The notes beneath the pieces were generated by a model. The model was not told the origin of the DNA. It saw nothing but the letters and a program-made list of their open reading frames with translations, and made no database searches. A DNA stretch of 48,681 nt from Tepidiphilus sp. J10. GTDB taxonomy: Bacteria > Pseudomonadota > Gammaproteobacteria > Burkholderiales > Thiobacillaceae. Location of the stretch: the NCBI GenBank assembly GCA_945897865.1, contig CAMDHJ010000008.1, positions 1 through 48,681 on the forward strand. The letters are read 5' to 3'. This document shows, piece after piece, positions 10,620 to 20,135 of this stretch (the stretch's first letter is position 1; each line of letters opens with the position of its first letter). A program made the translations under genes and the position numbers.

Positions 10620-11504
10620 ATGACGCAACCCATTTCACCCGGCGCCCTATTCCGCGCCGCCGTCGCCACCGAACAGCCGTTGCAAGTGGTCGGCGCGATC
10701 AACGCCTACTCCGCGCTGCTCGCCGAACATTCCGGCTTCAAGGCCTTGTATCTCTCCGGCGGCGGTGTCGCGGCGAGTTCCTGCGGCATTCCCGATCTCG
10801 GCATCACGACGCTGGAAGACGTGCTGATTGACGCGCGCCGCATTACCGATGTGACCCCCCTGCCCCTGCTGGTCGACATCGACACCGGCTGGGGTGGCGC
10901 CTTCAACATCGCCCGCGCGGTGCGGGCGCTGACCCGCGCTGGCGTCGCGGCGGTGCATATCGAAGATCAGGTCATGCAGAAACGCTGCGGCCATCGGCCG
11001 GGGAAAGCCATCGTCACGCAGGCCGAAATGGTCGACCGCGTGAAGGCGGCGGTAGATGCCAAGATCGATTCTGAATTCGTCGTCATGGCTCGCACCGATG
11101 CGTTGCAAGCCGAAGGCCTGCAAGCCGCCATCGACCGTGCCGGCGCCTGCGTCGAAGCCGGCGCCGACATGATCTTCCCGGAAGCGATGACCGAACTGGC
11201 GCAGTACGCAGCCTTCTCGCAAGCGGTCAAGGTACCGATCCTGGCCAACATCACCGAGTTCGGTGCGACACCGTTGTTCACCGTGGATGAGTTGCGCGGC
11301 GTTGGCGTCGGCCTGGTGCTGTATCCGCTGTCGGCATTCCGCGCTAGCGCCAAAGCTGCACTCGGCGTCTACGGAGAGATACGCCAGCAAGGCACGCAAA
11401 AGCATGTGCTCGACAGCATGCAGACGCGCATGGAGCTGTACGACCACCTCGGCTATCACAGCTTCGAGCAGAAGCTGGATGCGCTATTTGCGGACGGCAA
11501 GTAG
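10620..11504 (+). CDS. prpB: 2-methylisocitrate lyase
   Basis: [69 protein letters not shown]...[15 protein letters not shown]. Confidence 0.95.
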   Translation: MTQPISPGALFRAAVATEQPLQVVGAINAYSALLAEHSGFKALYLSGGGVAASSCGIPDLGITTLEDVLIDARRITDVTPLPLLVDIDTGWGGAFNIARAVRALTRAGVAAVHIEDQVMQKRCGHRPGKAIVTQAEMVDRVKAAVDAKIDSEFVVMARTDALQAEGLQAAIDRAGACVEAGADMIFPEAMTELAQYAAFSQAVKVPILANITEFGATPLFTVDELRGVGVGLVLYPLSAFRASAKAALGVYGEIRQQGTQKHVLDSMQTRMELYDHLGYHSFEQKLDALFADGK

Positions 11505-11555
11505 GGTGCGCCGCGCGCACCGCAACGCTGGATCGGTGCGCACGGCGCACCCTAC
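11501..11555. repeat. GTAGG...CCTAC palindrome, family B (GTAGGGTGCGC)
   Basis: gtagggtgcgccgcgcgcaccg...cggtgcgcacggcgcaccctac; its first four bases contain the prpB stop codon. Confidence 0.9.
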
Positions 11556-11574
11556 CTGAACACAAGGAGACGAC

Positions 11575-12759
11575 ATGAGCGAAACCCAAACAAACCCCGC
11601 CGCCCCCAAACCGAAAAAATCCGTCGCCCTGTCGGGCGTCGTCGCCGGTAATTCGGCGCTGTGCACAGTCGGCCGCACTGGCAACGACCTGCACTATCGC
11701 GGTTACGACATCCTCGACATCGCTGATGTCTGCGAATTCGAGGAAGTCGCGCATTTGCTGATTCACGGCCACTTCCCCAACCGGGAAGAACTCAAGGCCT
11801 ACAAGACCAAACTGAAAGCGCTGCGCGGACTGCCGATGGTGCTGAAGACCGTGCTGGAGCAACTGCCCGCCTCGGCGCACCCGATGGACGTGATGCGCAC
11901 CGCCGTTTCCACGCTGGGCTGCATCCTGCCGGAAGAGGAAAAGCAGCCGATCCTGGGCGCGCGCAACATCGCCGACCAGTTGATCGCCGGCCTCGGCTCG
12001 GCGCTGCTGTACTGGTATCACTACAGCCACAACGGCCGCCGCATCGAAACCGATGGTGATGCAACCCGCGATGACGATTCCATCGGCGGTCATTTCCTGC
12101 ATTTATTGCATGGTGCGAGTTTGCCAGACGGACCCCCGGAAATCTGGGTACGCGCGATGCACACCTCGCTGATCCTCTACGCCGAACACGAATTCAACGC
12201 CTCCACCTTCACCGGCCGCGTCATTGCCGGCACCGGCTCCGACATGTATTCCGCCATCACCGGCGCCATCGGCGCGCTACGCGGACCGAAGCACGGCGGC
12301 GCCAACGAAGCCGCGTTCTGCATCCAGTCGCGTTACGACAACGCCGATGAGGCCGAAGCCGACATCCGCGCCCGCGTCGAAAAGAAGGAAGTCATCATCG
12401 GCTTCGGCCATCCGGTCTACACCGTATCCGACCCGCGCAACGTGGTGATCAAGGCGGTCGCCAAACGCCTGGCCGACCACGCCGGCAACCACAAACTGTT
12501 CAGCGTCGCCGACCGGCTGGAAGCGGTGATGAAGGAAATCAAGAACATGTTCCCGAACCTGGATTGGTTCAGCTCAGTGTCCTACGCCATGATGGGCGTG
12601 CCCACCGCCATGTTCACGCCGCTGTTCATCATCTCGCGCACCACCGGCTGGGCCGCGCACGTCATCGAACAGCGCCTCGACGGCAAGATCATCCGTCCTT
12701 CCGCCAATTACACCGGGCCGGAAGACCAGAAATTCGTGCCGATAGCGCAAAGACCTTGA
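11575..12759 (+). CDS. prpC: 2-methylcitrate synthase
   Basis: [51 protein letters not shown]...[11 protein letters not shown]...[14 protein letters not shown]. Confidence 0.95.
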   Translation: MSETQTNPAAPKPKKSVALSGVVAGNSALCTVGRTGNDLHYRGYDILDIADVCEFEEVAHLLIHGHFPNREELKAYKTKLKALRGLPMVLKTVLEQLPASAHPMDVMRTAVSTLGCILPEEEKQPILGARNIADQLIAGLGSALLYWYHYSHNGRRIETDGDATRDDDSIGGHFLHLLHGASLPDGPPEIWVRAMHTSLILYAEHEFNASTFTGRVIAGTGSDMYSAITGAIGALRGPKHGGANEAAFCIQSRYDNADEAEADIRARVEKKEVIIGFGHPVYTVSDPRNVVIKAVAKRLADHAGNHKLFSVADRLEAVMKEIKNMFPNLDWFSSVSYAMMGVPTAMFTPLFIISRTTGWAAHVIEQRLDGKIIRPSANYTGPEDQKFVPIAQRP

Positions 12760-12763
12760 TTTT

Positions 12764-12845
12764 GTAGGTTGGGTTAGGCGCAAGCCGTAACCCAACATCA
12801 CCGACAAACGTCGGGTTACGCGATAAAACCGCTAACCCGACCTAC
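12764..12845. repeat. GTAGG...CCTAC palindrome, family C (GTAGGTTGGG)
   Basis: gtaggttgggttaggcgcaagccgtaacccaac...gtcgggttacgcgataaaaccgctaacccgacctac. Confidence 0.85.
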
Positions 12846-12861
12846 TCAAAGGAACCTCTCC

Positions 12862-14313
12862 ATGTCTGCCCACGATATCCGCTCCGCCGAGCGCCCGCCG
12901 TTCGACACCATCCTGCAAGCCATGACCGATTACGTCATGGACTACGACGCCAGCCAATCGAAACTGGCGATGGAAACCGCCCGTTACTGCCTGATGGATT
13001 CCCTCGCCTGCGGCCTGATGGCGCTCGATTACCCGGAATGCACCAAGCTGCTCGGCCCGGTCGTGCCTGGTGCCAACCTGCCCGGCGGCACCCGCGTGCC
13101 GGGCACGGCGTATGAACTCGACCCGGTCAAGGCGGCGTGGGACATCGGCTGCGTGGTGCGCTTCCTCGATTTCAATGACACCTGGCTGGCCGCCGAATGG
13201 GGCCATCCGTCCGACAACCTCGGCGCCATCCTTGGCATTGCCGACTGGTTGTCACGCAAACGCGTTAGCGAAGGCAAAGCGCCTTTGGTGATGAAAGACG
13301 TACTCACCGCAATGGTGCAGGCGCACGAAATCCAGGGTGTCACCGCGCTGGAAAACGCGTTCAACAGGGTCGGCCTCGATCACGTCATGCTGGTGCGCAT
13401 CGCCTCCACCGTGGTGGCCGCGAAGATGCTCGGCGGCAGCCGCGAGGAAGTGCTGAACGCCGCCTCGCATGCCTGGATCGACGGCTGCTCGCTGCGCACC
13501 TATCGCCACGCGCCGAACACCGGCTCGCGCAAATCCTGGGCAGCCGGCGATGCCAGTTCGCGTGGCGTGCGGCTGGCCTTGATCGCGCTGACCGGCGAAA
13601 TGGGCTACCCGTCGGCGCTGACCGCCAAGACCTGGGGCTTCCAGGACGCGCTGTTCCGCGGCAACGAACTGAAATTCAGCCAGGGCTTTGGCTCGTATGT
13701 GATGGAAAACATCCTGTTCAAGATCAGCTTCCCGGCCGAGTTCCACGCCCAGACGGCCGTCGAATGCGCCATGCAACTGCATCCGGCGGTGAAGGACCGG
13801 CTCGACCAGATCGAACGCATCGAGATCGAAACCCAGGAAGCCGGCTGCCGCATCATCGACAAGACCGGCCCGATGAACAACTACGCCGACCGCGACCACT
13901 GCATCCAGTACATGGTCGCCGTGCCCTTGATCAAGGGCGGCCTGACCGCCGCCGACTACGGCGACGCCGCCGCCGCCGACTCGCGCATTGACGCACTGCG
14001 CGCGCTCACCACGGTCAAGGAAAACCCGCGCTTTTCAACGGAATACCTGGAAGCCGACAAACGCTACATCGGCAACAGCGTGCAGGTTTTCTTCAAGGAC
14101 GGCACGGCCACCGAGAAAGTCAGCATCGACGCCCCAATCGGCCACCGCCAACGGCGTAATGAGGGCATCCCGGTACTGGTAAAGAAGTTCGAAGCCGCCA
14201 TCGCCGCCAAACTTTCGGCCAAGAAATGCGCCGCGTTGAACACCATGTGCGCTGATCAAGCGCGGCTGGAAACCACGCCGGTGCAGGAGTTCATGGGGTT
14301 GTTTGCTGTTTGA
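12862..14313 (+). CDS. prpD: 2-methylcitrate dehydratase (MmgE/PrpD family)
   Basis: MSAHDIRSAERPPFDTILQAMTDYVMDYDASQSKLAMETARYCLMDSLACGLMAL...RFLDFNDTWLAAEWGHPSDNLGAIL. Confidence 0.95.
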   Translation: MSAHDIRSAERPPFDTILQAMTDYVMDYDASQSKLAMETARYCLMDSLACGLMALDYPECTKLLGPVVPGANLPGGTRVPGTAYELDPVKAAWDIGCVVRFLDFNDTWLAAEWGHPSDNLGAILGIADWLSRKRVSEGKAPLVMKDVLTAMVQAHEIQGVTALENAFNRVGLDHVMLVRIASTVVAAKMLGGSREEVLNAASHAWIDGCSLRTYRHAPNTGSRKSWAAGDASSRGVRLALIALTGEMGYPSALTAKTWGFQDALFRGNELKFSQGFGSYVMENILFKISFPAEFHAQTAVECAMQLHPAVKDRLDQIERIEIETQEAGCRIIDKTGPMNNYADRDHCIQYMVAVPLIKGGLTAADYGDAAAADSRIDALRALTTVKENPRFSTEYLEADKRYIGNSVQVFFKDGTATEKVSIDAPIGHRQRRNEGIPVLVKKFEAAIAAKLSAKKCAALNTMCADQARLETTPVQEFMGLFAV

Positions 14314-14823
14314 TCAAGCTTCAATTGCTTCGATTTGGCTGATGACTTCACTTAACAGTGCAGGACGGACATGCAACGTCGTTCGTTCCGGTATGGCGCG
14401 CAGCAAGTCGATAATTTCGTCCTGGCAGCGCTGACCGCGTCTCAAAGAACGAACGATCAGACCCAAAGTGCCATGCACGCGAGCGGAAAGAGTCTGGGCA
14501 GCCAAGCGTGCGGCCGTGTCGTCAGTCAGAAACAGTGCATCGGGGTAACACGACAGCAACGTCATAGCTTCCCGCTCACCTCGGTGCAAGGTAAAAGTCA
14601 GCGAGAGCGTGGCAACTCGAGGGTCGGCCGCTGCCGCCTCTACCTTCTCCAACAACAAACAAGTCAACGCTGTCGGGCGGTGTTTCTCGACTTCACACCA
14701 GACAGCGTCTGGCACCAACACCCGGGGGAAATCACTCAATAAATCCAGGCAACCCAATTCATCCAGATGAATCAGCGGTCCTGCGTCTGCAATAACCAAA
14801 TCGCGGCAATCAGTCGCCACCAT
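14314..14823 (-). CDS. PIN-domain (DUF3368-like) toxin
   Basis: MVATDCRDLVIADAGPLIHLDELGCLDLLSDFPRVLVPDAVWCEVEKH...LHRGEREAMTLL...DALFLTDDTAARLAAQ...VHGTLGLIVRSLRRG; acidic residues in PIN-like positions. Confidence 0.75.
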   Translation of the reverse strand: MVATDCRDLVIADAGPLIHLDELGCLDLLSDFPRVLVPDAVWCEVEKHRPTALTCLLLEKVEAAAADPRVATLSLTFTLHRGEREAMTLLSCYPDALFLTDDTAARLAAQTLSARVHGTLGLIVRSLRRGQRCQDEIIDLLRAIPERTTLHVRPALLSEVISQIEAIEA

Positions 14824-15007
14824 GCAGACCCCACTGCACATCCTCACGCACAAACGCCTCGGCCAGCGCTTCAGGATGGGACTCCAAATAACGTCGCAGC
14901 GCCTCAGTCAACAAGGAATTCATGTCAGGCACCCAACCATTATTGACCAGCTCCTGGCCTTGTCGCGCCAATTGATCGGGTAATTCTGCGTGCACTGAGG
15001 TGGTCAT
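14810..15007 (-). CDS. Antitoxin partner, small CopG/RHH-like protein
   Basis: MTTSVHAELPDQLARQGQELVNNGWVPDMNSLLTEALRRYLESHPEALAEAFVREDVQWGLHGGD; its end overlaps the toxin start by 14 nt. Confidence 0.7.
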   Translation of the reverse strand: MTTSVHAELPDQLARQGQELVNNGWVPDMNSLLTEALRRYLESHPEALAEAFVREDVQWGLHGGD

Positions 15008-15105
15008 AAAATAGCCTCTTCCATGGAAAGCGCGTGGCGCGCCGCTTGCAAGCGAAGATTGCTCTTTGTGGCTTCATCCAAATTGCGGATCATGATGGTT
15101 GCCAT
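15004..15105 (-). CDS. 33-aa FitA/VapB-like RHH micro-ORF (truncated antitoxin N-terminus or leader peptide)
   Basis: MATIMIRNLDEATKSNLRLQAARHALSMEEAIL*; the stop overlaps the next start as ATGA. Below the ORF-track length cutoff. Confidence 0.55.
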   Translation of the reverse strand: MATIMIRNLDEATKSNLRLQAARHALSMEEAIL

Positions 15106-15222
15106 AGAGACTCCAATTTACATTCAATGCTGGCAGTGTATGCAGTCAATGACTTGAGCTCAACAGCGCCTTATTAGCAATCCAATCTCGCTCCCGCTGC
15201 ATCCCTTTTCGCAGTTCCCCCA

Positions 15223-15259
15223 ATAAAAAGGGACGAAGCGGCATGCGCCACTCGTCCCT
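15223..15259 (-). terminator. Rho-independent terminator
   Basis: Minus strand AGGGACGAGTGGCGCATGCCGCTTCGTCCCTTTTTATT downstream of the 15285-16022 gene. Confidence 0.75.
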
Positions 15260-15284
15260 GGCTGGACTAATCACAGGGCGTGAT

Positions 15285-16022
15285 CTATAGCGCCAGTGTC
15301 GCCGTCTCCGGTTTGCCAATCTGCTTCGGCAGCGAGACCGGCTGCTCACTATAGGGCGTGCTTGGTTGGTTGAACCAGGGCGTATTGTCGGGATTGCCAA
15401 GCGACTCAAGCCAGAGGCGAGAGGTCTCGGGATCGGCTGCTTTGGCGAGGAGCGCTTGCGTATTCGGGTCGAATGGGGCGTTGAACCATTTCAGCAAGGT
15501 GTTCGGGTTCAATGCCGTACCGACCACACCCCAGGCACGCTCGTCGAGCGGCAACATCACCCAGCGCATCAGGCGGCCGGGATCGAACAGAATGCGGGTC
15601 ACCGCTTCGTAATACTCCGGTTCAGCGGCCGCTTGCGCCCACTGGCTATAGATTTCCGGATTGGTCCATTCCAGATGATTCTTCGGCGTGCCCGGATCGA
15701 GCATGCTGGACAGGGTGCGAACGTAGGACTGCGGGTCCATGCTGCGGTTGGCGAATTCGAGATAGATCGCCGGATCGGTAAACGCATCCAGCCAGGTCAG
15801 AAAATTACGCGGCGCCTTGAATGCCCAGCCGTTGGTAGAGAAGTCGGTACAGCGGTCGGCGATGCGCTGCGTGGCGGTGGTGTGAGCCGCTTCAGTCGGT
15901 GCTTCAATCGGCGCTTCAATCGGCGCTTCAACTTGCGGTGTAGCCAGGCTATCCAATTCGGCGGCGCATACCGGATTGATGAACAGCGGGAGCAAAACGA
16001 GCGCCAAATATTTTTTTTGCAT
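15285..16022 (-). CDS. Putative secreted protein with EAPI micro-repeats and DP/W-type ~20-aa repeats
   Basis: MQKKYLALVLLPLFINPVCAAELDS signal peptide; VEAPIEAPIEAPTEA; then TDPAIYLEFA / MDPQSYVRTL / TNPEIYSQWA / AEPEYYEAV / FDPGRLMRW / LNPNTLLKWF / FDPNTQALLA / ADPETSRLWL. Confidence 0.7.
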   Translation of the reverse strand: MQKKYLALVLLPLFINPVCAAELDSLATPQVEAPIEAPIEAPTEAAHTTATQRIADRCTDFSTNGWAFKAPRNFLTWLDAFTDPAIYLEFANRSMDPQSYVRTLSSMLDPGTPKNHLEWTNPEIYSQWAQAAAEPEYYEAVTRILFDPGRLMRWVMLPLDERAWGVVGTALNPNTLLKWFNAPFDPNTQALLAKAADPETSRLWLESLGNPDNTPWFNQPSTPYSEQPVSLPKQIGKPETATLAL

Positions 16023-16135
16023 GATGTACTCGCTATAAAAAATTGAATCGGGATGACTGTTGTACCGGACAGAAGTTTCAACTTTGGACAACTTAATTGT
16101 CAATTTGTCCTGTACAAACAATAGACATCATCACC

Positions 16136-16846
16136 TCAAGGCCGCACCTCCACTGTGCCATCCTGCCGCGCGGTGCCTTGCACGATACGTCCGCTAGGGG
16201 TTTTCACGCGCACTCTTTCACCCGGCGCGGCGGTATTCAGCGCAATGCCGTCCTGGCTGACGCTAAAGGTGGGGGTGCTGATTAGCAGGCGCACCTTGCC
16301 GCCGGCCTTGATCACCGTCGGCAGCGACAGCCAACTGATCAGGATCGGCTGACCGGCTGCGAGCGGACGATTGACCTGCGCATCGGCCGGCCAGAGGCGC
16401 GGATACAGATCGGGTGACTGGGTGTATTCGATCAGACGCACCTCGATGTCACTGCCGCGCGGGACTTCGCGCGCCGCAATCGGGCGTGTGGCAACCAGGG
16501 CCGGGCCGCTGAGACGGCTCTGATAACTCAGGTAGAAAGTCCACGGCGATGGCGCATCACAGCGCACGCCGATGCTGCCGCGCCCCCAGAGCAATGCATT
16601 CGAGGGCAGGAAAAATCGCATTTCAGTGCAAGCCGGCAAACGCAGGCGGGCATCCACCTCCCCCACGCTGGCCTGTGCCACGCTGCCCGGAAACGCGGTC
16701 ATTGCCTGCTGCTCCAGCCAGCTCACCGCTTGCAGTTTCAATTCCGGCACATCGAGAAGACGTGCTGTGGCCATTGCAGTCGCCGGCCAGAAGATAATTT
16801 CAGCAAGAAGCAGAAAAAACAGCACTTTCAGACGCATGGCCCCCAC
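16136..16846 (-). CDS. flgA: Flagellar basal body P-ring formation protein FlgA
   Basis: Signal peptide, CxxM-type N-terminal region, then VATRPIAAREVPRGSDIEVRLIEYT...LSLPTVIKAGGKVRLLISTPTFSVSQDGIALNTAAPGERVRVKTPSGRIVQGTARQDGTVEV (SAF/FlgA). Confidence 0.88.
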   Translation of the reverse strand: MGAMRLKVLFFLLLAEIIFWPATAMATARLLDVPELKLQAVSWLEQQAMTAFPGSVAQASVGEVDARLRLPACTEMRFFLPSNALLWGRGSIGVRCDAPSPWTFYLSYQSRLSGPALVATRPIAAREVPRGSDIEVRLIEYTQSPDLYPRLWPADAQVNRPLAAGQPILISWLSLPTVIKAGGKVRLLISTPTFSVSQDGIALNTAAPGERVRVKTPSGRIVQGTARQDGTVEVRP

Positions 16847-16908
16847 TTATCAGCATTTTTGGGCAAAACTACCCGGCAGCCATTTTCCACCGAGTATGTG
16901 CATCCGTC

Positions 16909-18648
16909 ATGAAACATCCGAATCAATCTGCCGCAACGGACGCGCCGACCAAGCCGCCGACCGAGCTTGCACGGGAAGCCATTCGCACGCTGACCGCCAA
17001 ACGCCTACCGCCGACACCGGACAATTTCCGCCAGGCCTACAACGAAGTCGCCGGCTTGCCCAGCCCAGTGGAAATCGCAACCGACTTGCCCGCCAGCCCG
17101 GTCCAGGCAGCGAAACCCGACGAGCCGAAATGGCCTGATCTGTTGCGTGGATTGGTGCGCCAATGGGATCTGCATCAGTCCGGGCTGACACCGTCGCGGA
17201 AGAAGGAAATGCTGGAACGCGTGCTGATCAATTTCGGCAACGACGCACACACACTGCATGCAAAGCTCAGCGCACTGACGGCGTCGTGGGCGCGCGGCGC
17301 GGATGACAAACCGGAAATTGCCACAAAACAGACAGCCAGTGTCGAAGCGGCGGCGGAAGTCTTGGCAGAAGTTGGGACAAAGGCAGCGGCGGCAACCAAG
17401 GCGACAACGCCGGACAACGCTCAACCAGCCGCACCTGTAGCGGCTCGTCAAGCAGTTGACTGCCAACCTCTGATACAAGCGCTTGAAAGCAATTTGCGGC
17501 AATTGGCCGGCACCTGCCAGCCACGTTGGCCGGAGCTTGCTGCACGCGCGGAAAAGCTGGCCATCGCTTTGACCGGTCAGCAGCAGTTGACCAGCCAACA
17601 TTACGAAAGCGGGTCCGCACTTTGGCGCGACCTGCTGATCCATGTCGAAGATGACCACGAACTCGCCGCTGGCCTGAAGCGCCTGATGGGCTTGTTGTTC
17701 CTGAATATCGGCGAACTGGTCGGCGACGAAGACTGGCTATCCGGCCAGCTCGCCGCGATGCATAACCTGATGTCGGGTGAATTACATGCCGAAGTGCTGC
17801 TCGAAGCCGAACGTGGCCTGCGTGATCTGGCCTACAAGCAGGGCGTACTCAAGGGTGGCCTGGAGGAAGCGCGCTCACGCCTGAAGGATCTGGTCTCCAC
17901 CTTTATCGACCGCGTCGGCGAAATGAGCCAGAGCGCGGATGGCTACCATGCTCGCATCGGCGCGTATTCCGAAAAGATCAGCCAGGCGACCGACATCGCC
18001 GAACTGGGCGACGTCGTGGGTGGCCTGTCTGCCGACATCAGTGGCCTGCGCGATGCCTTGCGCGGCAACCATGAGGAACTGGTTGCGGCACGCACGCAGG
18101 CGGAACAAGCCGAGAAACGAGTGCAGGAGCTGCAACAGGAACTGAGCCAGGTCTCCAGCCTGGTGCGTGAAGATCAACTGACCGGCGCGCTCAACCGGCG
18201 CGGCATGGATGAAGCTTTCGAGCGCGAACTTGCTCGCACCGAGCGGCTACAGGCGCCGATGTCCATCGGCATGCTCGACCTCGACCATTTCAAGAAACTG
18301 AACGACAGCCTCGGCCACCAGGCGGGTGATGAAGCGCTGCGCCACCTCACACGCGTCGTGCATGGCATGTTGCGCCCGACCGACACCTTGGCGCGTTATG
18401 GCGGCGAGGAATTCCTGATTCTGTTGCCGAACACCGATCTTGACGAAGCCGAACATGTGCTGAAACGCATCCAGCGTGAACTTACCCGCCAATTCTTCAT
18501 GCATGACAACGAACGCGTGCTGATCACCTTCAGCGCCGGGGTTGCCGCGCTGCGCCAGAATGAAAACCAGACGGCTCTGATCGCGCGCGCCGATGCCGCG
18601 ATGTACGCAGCGAAGAAACTCGGTCGCAATCGGGTCGAACGCGGCTGA
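16909..18648 (+). CDS. Diguanylate cyclase (C-terminal GGDEF, GGEEF variant)
   Basis: VREDQLTGALNRRGMDEAFERELARTERLQAPMSIGMLDLDHFKKLNDSLGHQAGDEALRHL...LARYGGEEFLILLPNTD. Confidence 0.92.
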   Translation: MKHPNQSAATDAPTKPPTELAREAIRTLTAKRLPPTPDNFRQAYNEVAGLPSPVEIATDLPASPVQAAKPDEPKWPDLLRGLVRQWDLHQSGLTPSRKKEMLERVLINFGNDAHTLHAKLSALTASWARGADDKPEIATKQTASVEAAAEVLAEVGTKAAAATKATTPDNAQPAAPVAARQAVDCQPLIQALESNLRQLAGTCQPRWPELAARAEKLAIALTGQQQLTSQHYESGSALWRDLLIHVEDDHELAAGLKRLMGLLFLNIGELVGDEDWLSGQLAAMHNLMSGELHAEVLLEAERGLRDLAYKQGVLKGGLEEARSRLKDLVSTFIDRVGEMSQSADGYHARIGAYSEKISQATDIAELGDVVGGLSADISGLRDALRGNHEELVAARTQAEQAEKRVQELQQELSQVSSLVREDQLTGALNRRGMDEAFERELARTERLQAPMSIGMLDLDHFKKLNDSLGHQAGDEALRHLTRVVHGMLRPTDTLARYGGEEFLILLPNTDLDEAEHVLKRIQRELTRQFFMHDNERVLITFSAGVAALRQNENQTALIARADAAMYAAKKLGRNRVERG

Positions 18649-18662
18649 TTGCGCAACTACGA

Positions 18663-18953
18663 TCAAGACGCGGTTGCTGCAATCAGCGTCAGCTTGGCGG
18701 CCCGATCGAGCGCCTTGATTTCGCGCTCACGCCGCTGCGCCAAACTCCGATTTGCCACCGCTTCCACATACACCAGCACCACCGGACGCCGGCCACTGGT
18801 GTAGCGGGCGCCAGGTGGATTCCCCGCATTGTGTTCCTCGACGCGACGCGCGACATCGACGCTGATGCCGGTATACAACGTGTCGTCGGCGCAACGCAGG
18901 ATGTAGATGTACCAAAGCTTGACGTAAGCATTTTCCTGATTTTTCAAAACCAA
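18663..18953 (-). CDS. GIY-YIG nuclease family protein
   Basis: WYIYILRCADDTLYTGISVDVARRVEEHNAGNPPGARYTSGRRPVVLVYVE. Confidence 0.88.
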   Translation of the reverse strand: MVLKNQENAYVKLWYIYILRCADDTLYTGISVDVARRVEEHNAGNPPGARYTSGRRPVVLVYVEAVANRSLAQRREREIKALDRAAKLTLIAATAS

Positions 18954-19019
18954 CCCTCACACGATTTGCCCGGTAAACTTGCAGCAAAATCATGGGCAGC
19001 AGTAAGGACTTTACCCAGG

Positions 19020-20135
19020 ATGAATGCACAGCACTTGAACAAACAAATCGAAAAATTCGGACTAGGGATCAGCATGCCATCGCACCCATTTCTCGTGCAA
19101 CCAGACGCACTCGACACAACCCACACAGCGGGCCGGCTCGAATTCCAGCCGCAGCGACGCTGGTTTCTTGGCGCAAGCAGCCTGGTACTGGCTGCCGGCT
19201 GCCTCTCGCTGACGAGTTGCGCCAGCAGTGCAGAGCCTGGCTTGCGGATTGCCACCAACCAGTGGATCGGCTATGAGTTGTTGCATCTTGGCCAGGCACT
19301 GGCTGTGGAAAATGCGATGCCAGCGCAGCCCGGCATCCGTCTGATCGAACTGCTGTCGAATACCGATTCTATCCAGGCACTGGCCGCCGGCACCATCGAT
19401 GGTGCCGGCCTGACCCTGGATGAAGCCATTTCCGCGCGCGCCGCCGGGTTGGATCTGAAAATCGTGTTGGTATTCGATTTTTCCGCCGGCGCCGATGTGC
19501 TGCTGGCACGGCCCGGGATTACCCGACTCGATCAACTCAAGGGCAGGCACATTGGCGTTGAACAAACCGGCGTTGGCGCGCTGATGCTGGATGCGGCGAT
19601 GAAACAGGCGGGTCTTGCGCGTGGCGAAGTCCGCGTCATCAGCATGACTGCCGACCAACATCTGGCCGCATTTGAACAAGGCAAGGTGGATGCACTGGTC
19701 ACCTTCGAACCGATCGCCAGCCAGATCATCGCAACTGGCGGGCAAGCACTGTTCGACAGCCGCGCCATCCCAGGCAGCATCGTTGATGTGCTGGCGATTT
19801 CCAGCCGCGCACTGGCCGACAACCCAAACACGCTGCGCACCTTGCTGTCCCGCTATTTCAGCGCCCTCGACCATCTACGCCTGCATCCGGACGACGCATC
19901 CCGCCGCATGGCGCCCCGCCTTGGCCTGACGCCTGCCGCCGTGCAAGCCGGCTACACCGGCCTGGTCCTGCCTGATCTGGCCGAGAACCGCCGTTTGCTT
20001 GGCGGCAAGCCAGCACCGCTGGAAGCCACGGCAACGCATCTGGCAGCGCTGATGCTGCGTGAGAAGCTGCTTGTCCGGGAAATCGACGTCAGCCAATTCG
20101 TCGTGCCCGACAGCCTGCCGGAGCTTGCCACATGA
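19020..20135 (+). CDS. ABC-type (NMT1/SsuA-like) substrate-binding lipoprotein
   Basis: RRWFLGASSLVLAAGCLSLTSCASSAEPGLRIATNQWIGYELLHLGQAL...LDQLKGRHIGVEQTGVGALMLDAAMKQAGL...AFEQGKVDALVTFEPIAS. Confidence 0.85.
   Translation: MNAQHLNKQIEKFGLGISMPSHPFLVQPDALDTTHTAGRLEFQPQRRWFLGASSLVLAAGCLSLTSCASSAEPGLRIATNQWIGYELLHLGQALAVENAMPAQPGIRLIELLSNTDSIQALAAGTIDGAGLTLDEAISARAAGLDLKIVLVFDFSAGADVLLARPGITRLDQLKGRHIGVEQTGVGALMLDAAMKQAGLARGEVRVISMTADQHLAAFEQGKVDALVTFEPIASQIIATGGQALFDSRAIPGSIVDVLAISSRALADNPNTLRTLLSRYFSALDHLRLHPDDASRRMAPRLGLTPAAVQAGYTGLVLPDLAENRRLLGGKPAPLEATATHLAALMLREKLLVREIDVSQFVVPDSLPELAT

Noticed and set aside
10647-11459. 270-aa minus-strand ORF
   Set aside because: Antisense to prpB with shadow-frame composition.
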